From contig CAAELC010000042.1 of the NCBI GenBank assembly GCA_900756715.1, positions 1 to 13,131 of the forward strand: a DNA stretch of 13,131 nt, written 5' to 3'. The notes under the pieces are model-generated. The model searched no databases. It was given only the letters and a program-made list of their open reading frames with translations, and had not been told where the DNA came from. A program made the position numbers and the translations under genes. Positions 1-7,290 of the stretch are shown here, piece after piece (within the stretch, counting starts at the first letter, position 1; every line of letters starts with the position of its first letter). Origin of the DNA: an uncultured Oscillospiraceae bacterium (GTDB lineage Bacteria; Bacillota; Clostridia; Oscillospirales; Oscillospiraceae).

Positions 1-11
1 GATACCGGTAT
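1..11. promoter_or_regulatory. LacI-family operator-like palindrome
   Basis: Bases 2-11 form a perfect 10-bp palindrome (ATACCGGTAT) with a central CG, as expected for LacI-family operators. The 8-mer GATACCGG recurs at 139-146, just downstream of the promoter of the LacI-type regulator at 189. The centres of the two sites are 138 bp apart, about 13 helical turns, which would allow looping. The role is inferred; the site lies at the window edge, so it could also serve a divergent gene to the left. Confidence 0.5.
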
Positions 12-87
12 ATGCTCAATTTATATTGTGAAAATAACGAAAAAGAATCTGCTTATCTGTGCAAAACTCAGAAATACAAACGGAGAA

Positions 88-116
88 TTGACAGTGGGAG
101 TTAAAGTTGTTATTAT
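88..116 (+). promoter_or_regulatory. Sigma-A-type promoter of the maltodextrin operon
   Basis: A perfect -35 (TTGACA, 88-93) is followed by a 17-bp spacer and a -10 of TATTAT (111-116). Transcription would start near 123-125, about 65 bases before the TTG start of the regulator gene. The operator-like site at 139-150 lies just downstream of the predicted start, where bound repressor would block transcription, suggesting autoregulation and control of the whole operon. Confidence 0.75.
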
Positions 117-138
117 AATATTAAATAAAGCTGAAAAC

Positions 139-150
139 GATACCGGAAAC
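139..150. promoter_or_regulatory. LacI-family operator-like site in the leader
   Basis: GATACCGGAAAC is an imperfect palindrome around a central CG: four of six positions match between GATACC and the reverse complement of GGAAAC. It shares GATACCGG with the perfect palindrome at 1-11. Its place 20-30 bases after the predicted transcription start fits a repression operator for the adjacent LacI-type regulator. Binding itself is not shown by sequence alone. Confidence 0.55.
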
Positions 151-188
151 ATTTCCAGAATCATGGCACAGGGGAGAAGGAAAGCAAC

Positions 189-1199
189 TTGACCATCAAG
201 GATATTGCCCGGCTCAGCGGCGTCAGCGTAAGCACCGTTTCCCGGGTTTTGAACGACAGACCGGATGTCAGCGATGAAAACCGCCGCCGCGTCCGCGCTG
301 TTATTGAAAGCAATAATTATATTCCCAATAACACGGCCCGCGATCTGGTGAAGACCAAGTCCGATGCCATTGGGCTGGTGGTGCGCGGTATTGCCAACCC
401 TTTTTACACCAAGATCATCCACGCAGTTGAGGCTGCTGTTCATTCCGCCGGCTTCACCATGGTCATGCAGCAGGTTTCCACAAACGATGACGAGGTGAAG
501 CGCGCAGCGGTGATGGAGCGGGAAAAGCGTCTGCGGGGCATCATTTTTCTGGGCGGACGCAGTGATTACACGAAGGAGGAAGTCGCTCCGCTGAATGTGC
601 CCTTTGTCTGCTGCACCTATTCCAACCATTATGGCACACTGGAGCCGGAACAGTACTCCTCCGTTTCCATCGCCGACGAGGAGGAAGCATATCGGGCTGT
701 GATGGAGCTGTACCGCTGCGGCCACCGGCGCATTGCGGCGCTGCTGTCGCAGAAGAATGACTGCTCCATCAGCCAGCTGCGCTATCGGGGGTATCTTCGT
801 GCCCTGCACGATTGCTCCCTGCCGGAGGAGGATGGTCTGGTGCTCTGTGCAGGCGGCTACGAGATTCAGGATGCTTATCAGGCCGTGGTCCGGAGATTGC
901 GTAGTCCCGCCGACTTCACGGCGCTGTTTTCCATCTCCGATCACATGGCCATCGGTGCCATGCGCGCCTTGCAGGATGGTGGGCTTTCCGTCCCCGATGA
1001 CTGCTCGGTAATCGCCATCGACGGACTTACGGTGTCCAATTATACAAATCCGCGCCTTACCACCCTCTGCCAGCCGATGGAGGAGCTGGGCCGTCGCAGC
1101 GTGGAGATGCTGCTGGATCTGATTCACGGCCGGGGCGGTCATCGTCACGAAACGGTTGCCACCACCCTGCGCCGGGGCGAATCCGTCCGATCCCTTTAA
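189..1199 (+). CDS. LacI-family transcriptional regulator
   Basis: A 336-residue DNA-binding repressor of the LacI/GalR family, probably sensing a maltodextrin-type sugar and controlling the transporter and malQ genes downstream. The N-terminus has the family helix-turn-helix (IKDIARLSGVSVSTVSRVLN, about residues 3-22), then the hinge helix region (PNNTARDL, 46-53), then a periplasmic-binding-protein-like sensor domain (about 58-330) starting with the typical IGLVV strand. Full length for the family. The start is TTG at 189, because the helix-turn-helix begins directly there and a good ribosome site (GGGGAGAAGG, 171-180) sits 8 bases upstream; a TTG start would keep repressor levels low. It is the first gene of the operon, 54 bp before the binding-protein gene. 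The family assignment is secure; the sugar ligand is inferred from the neighbouring malQ. It resembles MalR-type regulators but could be for another glucan. Confidence 0.93.
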   Translation: MTIKDIARLSGVSVSTVSRVLNDRPDVSDENRRRVRAVIESNNYIPNNTARDLVKTKSDAIGLVVRGIANPFYTKIIHAVEAAVHSAGFTMVMQQVSTNDDEVKRAAVMEREKRLRGIIFLGGRSDYTKEEVAPLNVPFVCCTYSNHYGTLEPEQYSSVSIADEEEAYRAVMELYRCGHRRIAALLSQKNDCSISQLRYRGYLRALHDCSLPEEDGLVLCAGGYEIQDAYQAVVRRLRSPADFTALFSISDHMAIGAMRALQDGGLSVPDDCSVIAIDGLTVSNYTNPRLTTLCQPMEELGRRSVEMLLDLIHGRGGHRHETVATTLRRGESVRSL

Positions 1200-1253
1200 G
1201 TCGTTTTCCGGCCCGGGGGGCTGAAAATAAAATCTGTAAAGGAGAATAAAAAG

Positions 1254-2546
1254 ATGAAGAAGTATCTTGCAGCCTTGCTTGCACTGGTCATGGCCCTGTC
1301 TCTGGTGGCCTGCGGCAGCAGCAAGGACAACGGGGCCGGTTCTGTCTACTATCTGAACTTTAAGCCTGAAGCCGATCAGGCGTGGCAGGATCTGGCCAAG
1401 ACCTACACCGAGAAAACCGGCGTTTCCGTTAAGGTGCTTACCGCCGCGTCCGGCGACTATGACAAGACCCTGACAGCCGAGCTTGATAAGAAGGCTGCCC
1501 CCACCATGTTCCAGGTGGGCAATCAGGGCGCCGTCAAAGCCTATGGTGAGTTCTGCTATCCGCTGGATGGCTCGGACATCATGAACGAGCTGACCACCAC
1601 CGACTTTAACCTGAAAAATGACAAAGGCGAGACTATTTCCATCGGCTACTGCTATGAGGCTTATGGCATCATTGTCAACAAAAAACTGCTGGAGAAGGCC
1701 GGGCATTCCCTCAGCGAGATTACCAATTTTGCCTCCCTGAAGGCGGTTGCCGACGACATTCATGCCCATGCCGATACACTGGGCTTTGATGCGTTCACCT
1801 CCGCCGGTCTGGATGGAACTTCCAGCTGGCGTTTCTCCGGACATCTGGCCAATATGCCTCTGTTCTACGAGTTCCGGGATGACAAGGTCACTGCCCAGCC
1901 CGCTTCTGTTAAGGGCACTTATCTGGATAATTACAAGGCCGTCTGGGATCTGTATATCACTGACTCTGCTACCACCGGCGCGGCGCTGACCTCCGCCACC
2001 GGCGATCAGGCCGAGGCCGAGTTCGGTCAGGGCAAGGCTGTGTTCTATCAGAACGGTTCCTGGGAGTATGCCAATCTGGTCACCGATACCCAGAAGGGCT
2101 TTCTGATGAATGCCGACGATCTGGCAATGATTCCCATCTACTGCGGCGTAGCCGGTGAGGAAAAGGCCGGCCTCTGCTGCGGCACCGAGAACTGCTGGGC
2201 CGTGAATAAGAATGCCTCCGAGGCCGATATTCAGGCCACGCTGGACTTTATGAAGTGGGTCGTTACCTCTGACGAGGGCACCACCATGCTGGCAGAGCAG
2301 TTCGGTCCCTGCCCCTTCAAGAATGCCAAGACCCCCGAAAATGTGTTCTTTGCGCAGGCCAACGAGTATACTGCCGCAGGAAACTATGTGGTCACCTGGG
2401 CCTTCAACTATACCCCCGCTGTGGATGACTGGCGTGCGGGTGTGGTAGATGCTCTGACCCAGTACACCAATGGCGGCAGCTGGGATGCCGTGAAGACGGC
2501 CTTTGTAGACGGCTGGGCCACCCAGTATGCCAAGGCAAATCAATAA
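1254..2546 (+). CDS. ABC-transporter sugar-binding lipoprotein (MalE-type)
   Basis: A 430-residue extracellular solute-binding protein of the carbohydrate-uptake family 1 (MalE/MdxE-like). The N-terminus is a lipoprotein signal peptide: KK, a hydrophobic stretch, then a lipobox LVAC with the lipidated cysteine at residue 20, followed by a GSSK linker. The mature protein would be tethered to the outer face of the membrane and deliver sugar to the two permeases encoded next. The ribosome site AAAGGAG (1238-1244) precedes ATG by 9 bases. The gene lies 54 bp after the regulator with no convincing promoter between, so it is probably cotranscribed. Substrate is inferred as maltose/maltodextrin from the malQ gene in the same operon; the sequence alone does not prove specificity. 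A 150-bp gap with two strong hairpins follows and may raise the level of this protein over the permeases. Confidence 0.9.
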   Translation: MKKYLAALLALVMALSLVACGSSKDNGAGSVYYLNFKPEADQAWQDLAKTYTEKTGVSVKVLTAASGDYDKTLTAELDKKAAPTMFQVGNQGAVKAYGEFCYPLDGSDIMNELTTTDFNLKNDKGETISIGYCYEAYGIIVNKKLLEKAGHSLSEITNFASLKAVADDIHAHADTLGFDAFTSAGLDGTSSWRFSGHLANMPLFYEFRDDKVTAQPASVKGTYLDNYKAVWDLYITDSATTGAALTSATGDQAEAEFGQGKAVFYQNGSWEYANLVTDTQKGFLMNADDLAMIPIYCGVAGEEKAGLCCGTENCWAVNKNASEADIQATLDFMKWVVTSDEGTTMLAEQFGPCPFKNAKTPENVFFAQANEYTAAGNYVVTWAFNYTPAVDDWRAGVVDALTQYTNGGSWDAVKTAFVDGWATQYAKANQ

Positions 2547-2582
2547 CCAGGCTTCTTCGGGGCCTGCAATGCCAATAAACGC

Positions 2583-2609
2583 CGGGGGCGGGCCATGCGC
2601 CCGCTCCCG
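2583..2609 (+). repeat. Intercistronic hairpin 1 between binding-protein and permease genes
   Basis: An 11-bp stem (2583-2593 with 2599-2609, one G-U pair) closes a 5-base loop CATGC. It lies about 40 bases after the stop of the binding-protein gene. The following bases (CTTTGCGG) are not a real T-run, so it is more likely a partial terminator or an mRNA 3'-end protector than a full terminator, because the permease genes downstream have no visible promoter. Confidence 0.6.
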
Positions 2610-2623
2610 CTTTGCGGTGCATG

Positions 2624-2656
2624 GAGGCCTGCCCCGCCTGAGGTGGGGCGTACCTC
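2624..2656 (+). repeat. Intercistronic hairpin 2 between binding-protein and permease genes
   Basis: An 8-bp stem GCCCCGCC/GGTGGGGC (2631-2638 with 2642-2649, one G-U pair) with a three-base loop, extended by an outer GAGG/CCTC helix (2624-2627 with 2653-2656) across a small internal loop. No T-run follows. Together with hairpin 1 it would shield the upstream transcript from 3' exonucleases. Confidence 0.55.
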
Positions 2657-2696
2657 TGGGCATCGCCCGGATAAATAAAGATAGGAGAGAGGCTTT

Positions 2697-3620
2697 ATGA
2701 GTCTGTTTAAATCCCGCCGGGATAGTGCGGCCCTGAATTCCCGGCTGATTCGCCGCCCCATCCGGCGCATGGCGTGGCTGTTTCTGCTGCCTACCTTTGC
2801 GGCCTTCTGCGTAGGCTTTCTGTATCCGTTTTGCAAGGGACTGTTTCTGTCCTTCTGCGAGTTCCGAATCACCAGCCAGTGGAAATGGACAGGTCTTGAA
2901 AACTATAAAAATGCCTTTCAGGACCCGGGCTACCTCCATGCCTTCTGGTTCACGACGCTCTTTGCCGTTACCAGCCTTGTGCTGATTAACCTGCTGGCCT
3001 TTGCGCTGGCCTATGCCCTTACCCGCAAATTCCGGGGGGCCAATCTTTTCCGCACCGTGTTCTTCCTGCCCAACCTGATCGGCGGCATTGTGCTGGGCTA
3101 CATCTGGTCGATGATTTTCGACGGCATACTCATCCGCTATAATACTTCTGTGATGCTGGAAACAAAATACGGCTTCTGGGGCCTGATTATTCTGGTCTGC
3201 TGGCAGCAGATCGGCTATATGATGATTATTTATATTGCCGGCCTGCAGGCCGTGTCTGAGGATATGCTGGAGGCTGCCCGAATTGACGGCGCCAGCGCCT
3301 GGCAGACCTTGTGGCGTGTGACCATTCCCAATGTGATGCCTTCCATCACCATCTGCACCTTCCTCAGCCTGACCAACGGCTTCAAGCTCTTTGACCAGAA
3401 TCTGGCCCTGACGCAGGGGCGTCCCTTCCAACAGCTTCCCGGCGGTGACACCATAAAGACAACGGAGATGCTGGCGCTGAACATTGTCAATGCCTTCAGC
3501 AGCAATGGCGGCGGCAACCGGGGTGTGGGGCAGGCCAAAGCGGTGATTTTCTTTGTGGTGGTTGCAGCCATCAGCATCATTCAGCTTCAGGCTACTCGCA
3601 GAAAGGAGGTGCAGCAGTAA
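2697..3620 (+). CDS. ABC sugar-transporter permease, MalF-type
   Basis: A 307-residue inner-membrane subunit of a carbohydrate-uptake ABC importer. Hydrophobic segments give about six membrane spans; the first begins near residue 25 after a basic N-terminal tail. The permease signature (EAA loop) that docks the ATPase is visible as E192-A-A-R-I-D-G198 in the loop before the last spans. Length fits Gram-positive MalF homologues, which lack the large extra loop of the E. coli protein. ATG at 2697 follows a ribosome site (AGGAGAG) in 2682-2690. Its TAA overlaps the ATG of the next permease gene by one base (TAATG), so the two are translationally coupled and should be made in equal amounts as a heterodimer. 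Confidence 0.9.
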   Translation: MSLFKSRRDSAALNSRLIRRPIRRMAWLFLLPTFAAFCVGFLYPFCKGLFLSFCEFRITSQWKWTGLENYKNAFQDPGYLHAFWFTTLFAVTSLVLINLLAFALAYALTRKFRGANLFRTVFFLPNLIGGIVLGYIWSMIFDGILIRYNTSVMLETKYGFWGLIILVCWQQIGYMMIIYIAGLQAVSEDMLEAARIDGASAWQTLWRVTIPNVMPSITICTFLSLTNGFKLFDQNLALTQGRPFQQLPGGDTIKTTEMLALNIVNAFSSNGGGNRGVGQAKAVIFFVVVAAISIIQLQATRRKEVQQ

Positions 3621-4477
3621 TGCCGGCCATGACTTTTCAGCGGCGGCAGCGCCGCAAGCGCCTGATGACGGCGGTATTTGCGGTTTTGTCCGTGATTTAT
3701 CTGCTGCCCGTGCTTCTGGTGCTGATCAATGCCTTCAAGTCCAATGCCTATATCAACACCGAAACATTCCGCCTCCCCACGGCAGATTCTTTCGTGGGCT
3801 TTAAAAACTTTGTCAAAGGCATGACCTTTGGCAATTATCCGTTTTATCGCGCCGTATTCTACAGCTTCTTTATCACCATTGTTTCCACAGTCCTGATTCT
3901 GCTATGCACCTCCATGGCGGCATGGTATATCTCGCGTGTGGGCAGTCTGCTGAGCAAAATTGTGTACTTCCTGTGCGTGTTTTCCATGGTGGTTCCCTTC
4001 CAGATGGTGATGTTCACGCTGGCCCGCACAGCAGACACGCTTTCACTGAACACGCCTTATACCATCCCTGTGATTTATCTGGGGTTTGGTTCCGGCCTTG
4101 CGGTGTTTATGTTCACCGGCTTTGTCAAAAGCCTGCCGTTGGAAATTGAGGAAGCCGCTGCCATCGACGGCTGCGGCCCGGTGCGCACCTTCTTTTCCGT
4201 GGTGCTGCCCATGCTCCGGCCGACCATGATTTCTGTGGGTGTGCTGGAAATCATGTGGGTGTGGAACGATTACCTGCTGCCGTCGCTGGTTCTGGATGTG
4301 AACGAGTACCGTACCATCCCCGTGCATATCCAGTATCTCAAGGGCAGCTATGGCACAGTGGATATGGGCGCCACCATGGCCCTGATTCTGCTGAGCATCC
4401 TGCCGGTAATCATTTTTTACCTCTGCTGTCAGAAGCATATTATCCGCGGTGTGGCCGCAGGCGCTGTCAAAGGCTGA
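3620..4477 (+). CDS. ABC sugar-transporter permease, MalG-type
   Basis: A 285-residue second permease subunit. A basic N-terminus (QRRQRRKR, residues 7-14) is followed by six predicted membrane spans, the EAA loop E178-A-A-A-I-D-G184, and the family-typical C-terminal end (QKHIIRGVAAGAVKG), which in MalG-like proteins reaches into the ATPase dimer. The start ATG overlaps the stop of the upstream permease (TAATG) behind GAAAGGAGG. Forms the transmembrane channel with the MalF-type partner. No ATPase gene lies in the operon; a shared MsmX-type ATPase elsewhere in the genome is the likely motor. Confidence 0.9.
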   Translation: MPAMTFQRRQRRKRLMTAVFAVLSVIYLLPVLLVLINAFKSNAYINTETFRLPTADSFVGFKNFVKGMTFGNYPFYRAVFYSFFITIVSTVLILLCTSMAAWYISRVGSLLSKIVYFLCVFSMVVPFQMVMFTLARTADTLSLNTPYTIPVIYLGFGSGLAVFMFTGFVKSLPLEIEEAAAIDGCGPVRTFFSVVLPMLRPTMISVGVLEIMWVWNDYLLPSLVLDVNEYRTIPVHIQYLKGSYGTVDMGATMALILLSILPVIIFYLCCQKHIIRGVAAGAVKG

Positions 4478-4525
4478 CGGCTGGCCCCGCTCAAACGAAT
4501 ACTCTCCAAAGGAGGAGCTTACATC

Positions 4526-6043
4526 ATGAATCGAAGCAGCGGCATTCTGATGCCGGTTTATGCGCTGCCGTCCCCTTATGGCATTGGCACGCTGGGCAAG
4601 GCTGCTTATGACTTTGCCGATTTTCTTCACGCTGCCGGTCAGGGCTATTGGCAGATGCTGCCTCTTGGGCCTACCAGCTATGGTGACTCGCCCTACCAAA
4701 GCTTTTCCACCTTTGCCGGAAACCCTTACTTCATTGACCTTGACCTGCTGATAGCAGATGGCCTGCTTACCGCAGAGGAGGTGCAGTGCGCCCGGTGGGG
4801 GACGAATCCCAGATATGTTGATTACGGAAAAATATATGAAAGTCGCTTTCCGGTTCTGCGCCGGGCTTATAGCCGCGGCTGGCAGTATGACAGGGAGGAG
4901 GTTTCCCGGTTTGCCGCAGAAAACCCCTGGGTTAGCAGCTATGCCGACTATATGGCTCTGAAGCAGCACTTCGGCATGAAATCCTGGCAGCAGTGGCCGG
5001 ATGCGGCTGTCCGCTGCCACAGCGCCCCCGGCTTTCCGGCGGCTATGGAGCGCTATCGCGCTCTGCTGCGGGAGGATATTCAGTTTTACATGTATCTCCA
5101 GTATCTCTTTTTCAAACAGTGGAGTGCGCTGAAGGACTATGTCCATTCCCTCGGCATTCGTATCATTGGGGATCTGCCCATATATGTGGCAATGGACTCC
5201 GCCGATGTCTGGGCCGAGCCTGAGTTTTTCCAGTTGGATGAAAACATGGTGCCAGCCGCCGTCTCCGGTGTGCCGCCGGATTATTTCAGTGCCGATGGCC
5301 AGCTTTGGGGGAATCCCCTTTATCGCTGGGACCGGATGGAAGAAGACGGCTTCGGCTGGTGGCTGCGCCGTGTGGATGGCGCAGGCAAGCTGTATGATGT
5401 GATCCGTATTGACCATTTCCGGGGCTTTGACGAATACTGGTCTGTGCCCAGCGACGAGTCTACCGCAAAAAATGGCTGCTGGGTCAAGGGCCCCGGCATG
5501 AAGCTGGTGGGCGTGCTCAACGGATGGTTTCCGCAGCTGTCCTTCATTGCAGAAGATCTGGGCTACCCGACTCCGGGCGTGGCGCAGCTGCTGCAGGATT
5601 CCGGTTGGCCGGGAATGAAGGTGCTGGAATTTGCCTTCGACTCCCGGGACAGCAGCAGCTATCTGCCTCACTCCTATGGCCCCAACTGCATCTGCTATAC
5701 CGGCACCCATGATAACAGTCCCCTTGCCCTCTGGAAGGAGGAAGCCGCTCCGGAGGATGTTGCGTATGCCTGCGAATATCTGGGCCTGAACGAGGAGGAA
5801 GGGTTCAATTGGGGTATGATTCGCGGCGGCATGAGCAGCGTGGCATGCCTTTTCGTAGCCCAGATGCAGGATTATCTGGGGCTGGGCCTGCACCATCGTA
5901 CCAATGTTCCCGGAACTACTTCCGGCAACTGGCAGTGGCGGCTGCTGCCCGGCGAGGCATCGCAGGCGCTGGCCCGGCGTCTGCGGCATATTACAGAGCT
6001 GTATGGCCGTGCTGAGCGGATAGAAAAGTCCGAAAAGGAATAA
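4526..6043 (+). CDS. malQ: 4-alpha-glucanotransferase (amylomaltase), GH77
   Basis: A 505-residue cytoplasmic enzyme that transfers alpha-1,4-glucan segments between maltodextrins, releasing glucose and longer chains. All three GH77 catalytic acids are visible: nucleophile D296 in RIDHFRGF, acid/base E343 in FIAEDLG, and stabiliser D396 in TGTHDNS. The N-terminal SGILMPVYALPSPYGIGTLG and GPTSYGDSPYQSFSTFAGNPYFID blocks are family signatures. Length equals the compact bacterial amylomaltases (about 500 residues), not the longer E. coli form. ATG at 4526 follows AAAGGAGG with normal spacing, 48 bp after the permease gene, with no promoter between. Being last in the transporter operon, before a strong terminator, it points to maltodextrin as the imported sugar. 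No maltodextrin phosphorylase is in this window. Confidence 0.97.
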   Translation: MNRSSGILMPVYALPSPYGIGTLGKAAYDFADFLHAAGQGYWQMLPLGPTSYGDSPYQSFSTFAGNPYFIDLDLLIADGLLTAEEVQCARWGTNPRYVDYGKIYESRFPVLRRAYSRGWQYDREEVSRFAAENPWVSSYADYMALKQHFGMKSWQQWPDAAVRCHSAPGFPAAMERYRALLREDIQFYMYLQYLFFKQWSALKDYVHSLGIRIIGDLPIYVAMDSADVWAEPEFFQLDENMVPAAVSGVPPDYFSADGQLWGNPLYRWDRMEEDGFGWWLRRVDGAGKLYDVIRIDHFRGFDEYWSVPSDESTAKNGCWVKGPGMKLVGVLNGWFPQLSFIAEDLGYPTPGVAQLLQDSGWPGMKVLEFAFDSRDSSSYLPHSYGPNCICYTGTHDNSPLALWKEEAAPEDVAYACEYLGLNEEEGFNWGMIRGGMSSVACLFVAQMQDYLGLGLHHRTNVPGTTSGNWQWRLLPGEASQALARRLRHITELYGRAERIEKSEKE

Positions 6044-6048
6044 ACATA

Positions 6049-6099
6049 AAAAGCCACTTGGGAGCCCCTGCCGTAAAAAGGGCGCCCCAAGTGGCTTTT
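6049..6099 (+). terminator. Rho-independent terminator of the maltodextrin operon
   Basis: A perfect 14-bp stem (6049-6062 with 6086-6099; AAGCCACTTGGG / CCCAAGTGGCTT core) contains an inner GCCC/GGGC helix (6064-6067 with 6080-6083). It starts 6 bases after the malQ stop and ends in TTTT. The A-run on the 5' side makes it potentially active on both strands. Confidence 0.9.
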
Positions 6100-6153
6100 G
6101 CATCATAATGGAAAAAGTGGAGGTATAAAGAAAATATATCGGAATTTTTCGGC

Positions 6154-6190
6154 TTGAGTCCGTTTTTTTGGACAGGTAATGTTGTAGAAT
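6154..6190 (+). promoter_or_regulatory. Possible weak promoter of the SWIM-protein gene
   Basis: The 120-base gap after the malQ terminator must contain the promoter of the next gene. The best -10 is TAGAAT (6185-6190), but no good -35 lies 17 bp upstream; TTGAGT (6154-6159) would pair only with a poor -10 (TAATGT, 6178-6183). A small GTCC/GGAC inverted repeat with a T-rich loop (6158-6173) overlaps. Expression is probably low or activator-dependent. Confidence 0.3.
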
Positions 6191-6220
6191 GGGTACATAG
6201 AGAAAAGGAGGGCGAACGCT

Positions 6221-7030
6221 ATGGCATTCAAAATCGGTTTTATTTCAGAGCCTGTCCGCAAATCGGAGGAGATTTGCGCCGAGCCTCCGAAGCAGATTAC
6301 GCCCCGGAAATCCGTGGTGCAGGTCTATTTCCCGGCGGATCACAGAACGCTGGCCTATTACAATGACCGGTTCGATCTGCACCGTGGAGATTTGGTCTTC
6401 GTGGACGGCAAGCTGGAAGGAGAGCAGGGGCGCGTTGTTGAGGTCAGCTACAACTTCAAGATTAAGCTTTCGGACTATAGGCGGGTGATTGCCGTGGCGG
6501 ACACCGCCGTGCATGGGCAGTTTTACGCCGCTGGTTCCCATTTCATCACCTTCGACCGCAGTGCCCTGCCGGCGCAAAAGGTGCGCACATGGTTCCTGCC
6601 GCCGCAGAAGCCGGAGGATGAATTTGCCAGCGGCGCCGATGACACCGTGTTCCCGCTGAGCGAGTTGAAGGAGATGAAGGTGACAGCTGCCGTGGCGGAT
6701 CGCGGGCATGATTATTACTGCCGCAATCTGGTGCGTTACATCAGCCTGAGCGGGCACAGGGGCTACGCCATTGTGGAGGGTACCTCCCCCTATGAGGTGG
6801 AGTTCACCTATAAGAATGGCCAGATCGGCGGGCTTGTCTGCTCCTGTTTTTGCGGAGAGCACTGCAAGCATGAATTTGCGGCCATGCTGCAGCTCAAGGA
6901 CATTTTGGAGCAAATCGAGAAGAAGTTCAAAGCCGACTACCAGCGCAGTGACTACTTCGCCGCCGTCTATAAGGGGACGCTGCTGGACTTCGCCGTGGAC
7001 GGCAAGGACGATGGCACATTTACACTGTGA
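6221..7030 (+). CDS. SWIM zinc-finger domain protein of unknown function
   Basis: A 269-residue soluble protein. The clear feature is a SWIM-type zinc motif near the C-terminus: C207-x-C209-x5-C215-x-H217 (CSCFCGEHCKH), with an extra cysteine at 211. SWIM domains bind zinc and mediate DNA or protein contacts, in bacteria often beside SNF2 helicases, but no helicase is present here. The N-terminal part (about 30-115) has a run of predicted beta strands with RGDLVFVDGKLEGEQGRVVEV, loosely like the PSP1-type beta fold; this is only a resemblance. A charged, probably helical segment (226-240) follows the zinc motif. ATG at 6221 is preceded by AAAAGGAGGG with good spacing. It stands alone after the malQ terminator and is followed 14 bases later by a miniprotein gene. 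Role not known; zinc motif certain, function open. Confidence 0.8.
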   Translation: MAFKIGFISEPVRKSEEICAEPPKQITPRKSVVQVYFPADHRTLAYYNDRFDLHRGDLVFVDGKLEGEQGRVVEVSYNFKIKLSDYRRVIAVADTAVHGQFYAAGSHFITFDRSALPAQKVRTWFLPPQKPEDEFASGADDTVFPLSELKEMKVTAAVADRGHDYYCRNLVRYISLSGHRGYAIVEGTSPYEVEFTYKNGQIGGLVCSCFCGEHCKHEFAAMLQLKDILEQIEKKFKADYQRSDYFAAVYKGTLLDFAVDGKDDGTFTL

Positions 7031-7044
7031 AAGGAAGGAAAAGT

Positions 7045-7131
7045 ATGAAGAATTCTAACTGGATCATTGTTCTCCTTATCCTGCTTGCGCCGGTTTTTAT
7101 TTTGTCTGACCTAGTGAAGATGCAGAAGTGA
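7045..7131 (+). CDS. 28-residue single-span membrane miniprotein
   Basis: A short reading frame (ATG at 7045, TGA ending at 7131) encoding a 28-residue peptide: a polar start (MKNSN), a hydrophobic span W6-L20 (WIIVLLILLAPVFIL), then a charged tail (SDLVKMQK). A purine-rich ribosome site AAGGAAGG (7031-7038) lies 6 bases before the ATG and starts right after the stop of the SWIM-protein gene, so the pair is probably cotranscribed. Composition and layout are those of known small bacterial membrane proteins, not of random sequence. It is too short to assign to a family; a function linked to the SWIM protein is a guess from position. Confidence 0.6.
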   Translation: MKNSNWIIVLLILLAPVFILSDLVKMQK

Positions 7132-7216
7132 ATTTTTCGCTTCGCTACATTTGCGGCCAATTTGAACATCCAACTGGCAACCTGCCGGCTTGCTGCAAAA
7201 AGCGTAAGTCGGGGGA

Positions 7217-7265
7217 AACAAGACCACCGGCAAAGCCTTATGCCAGCTTTGCCGGTGGTCTTGTT
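7217..7265. terminator. 20-bp hairpin terminator after the miniprotein gene
   Basis: A perfect 20-bp stem (7217-7236 with 7246-7265) encloses the 9-base loop CTTATGCCA. Downstream on the + strand comes TTGTTGT, a moderate T-rich tail. It ends the SWIM-miniprotein unit and separates it from the convergent tRNA gene. The opposite strand ends in CTTGTTTCC, so it may work in both directions. About 85 bases between the miniprotein stop and this hairpin hold nothing recognisable. Confidence 0.8.
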
Positions 7266-7290
7266 GTATCCGGAGGGCCAGAGCTCAACA

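Noticed and set aside
1200..1253. Possible promoter or third operator before the binding-protein gene (GTTTTCCGG, TAAAAT)
   Set aside because: TAAAAT has no -35 partner and its start would fall on the ribosome site; GTTTTCCGG matches the operator only with an inserted base.
21..3431. Very long open frame (1136 codons) on the - strand
   Set aside because: It is in exact codon register with the three + strand genes it covers (all start at positions divisible by 3), so it only shows that those genes avoid TTA, CTA and TCA codons. The + strand proteins are clear family members; the - strand product has no recognisable domain.
4043..6106. 687-codon open frame opposite the permease and malQ genes
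   Set aside because: Same codon-register shadow effect; malQ and the permease have catalytic and signature residues, the shadow has none.
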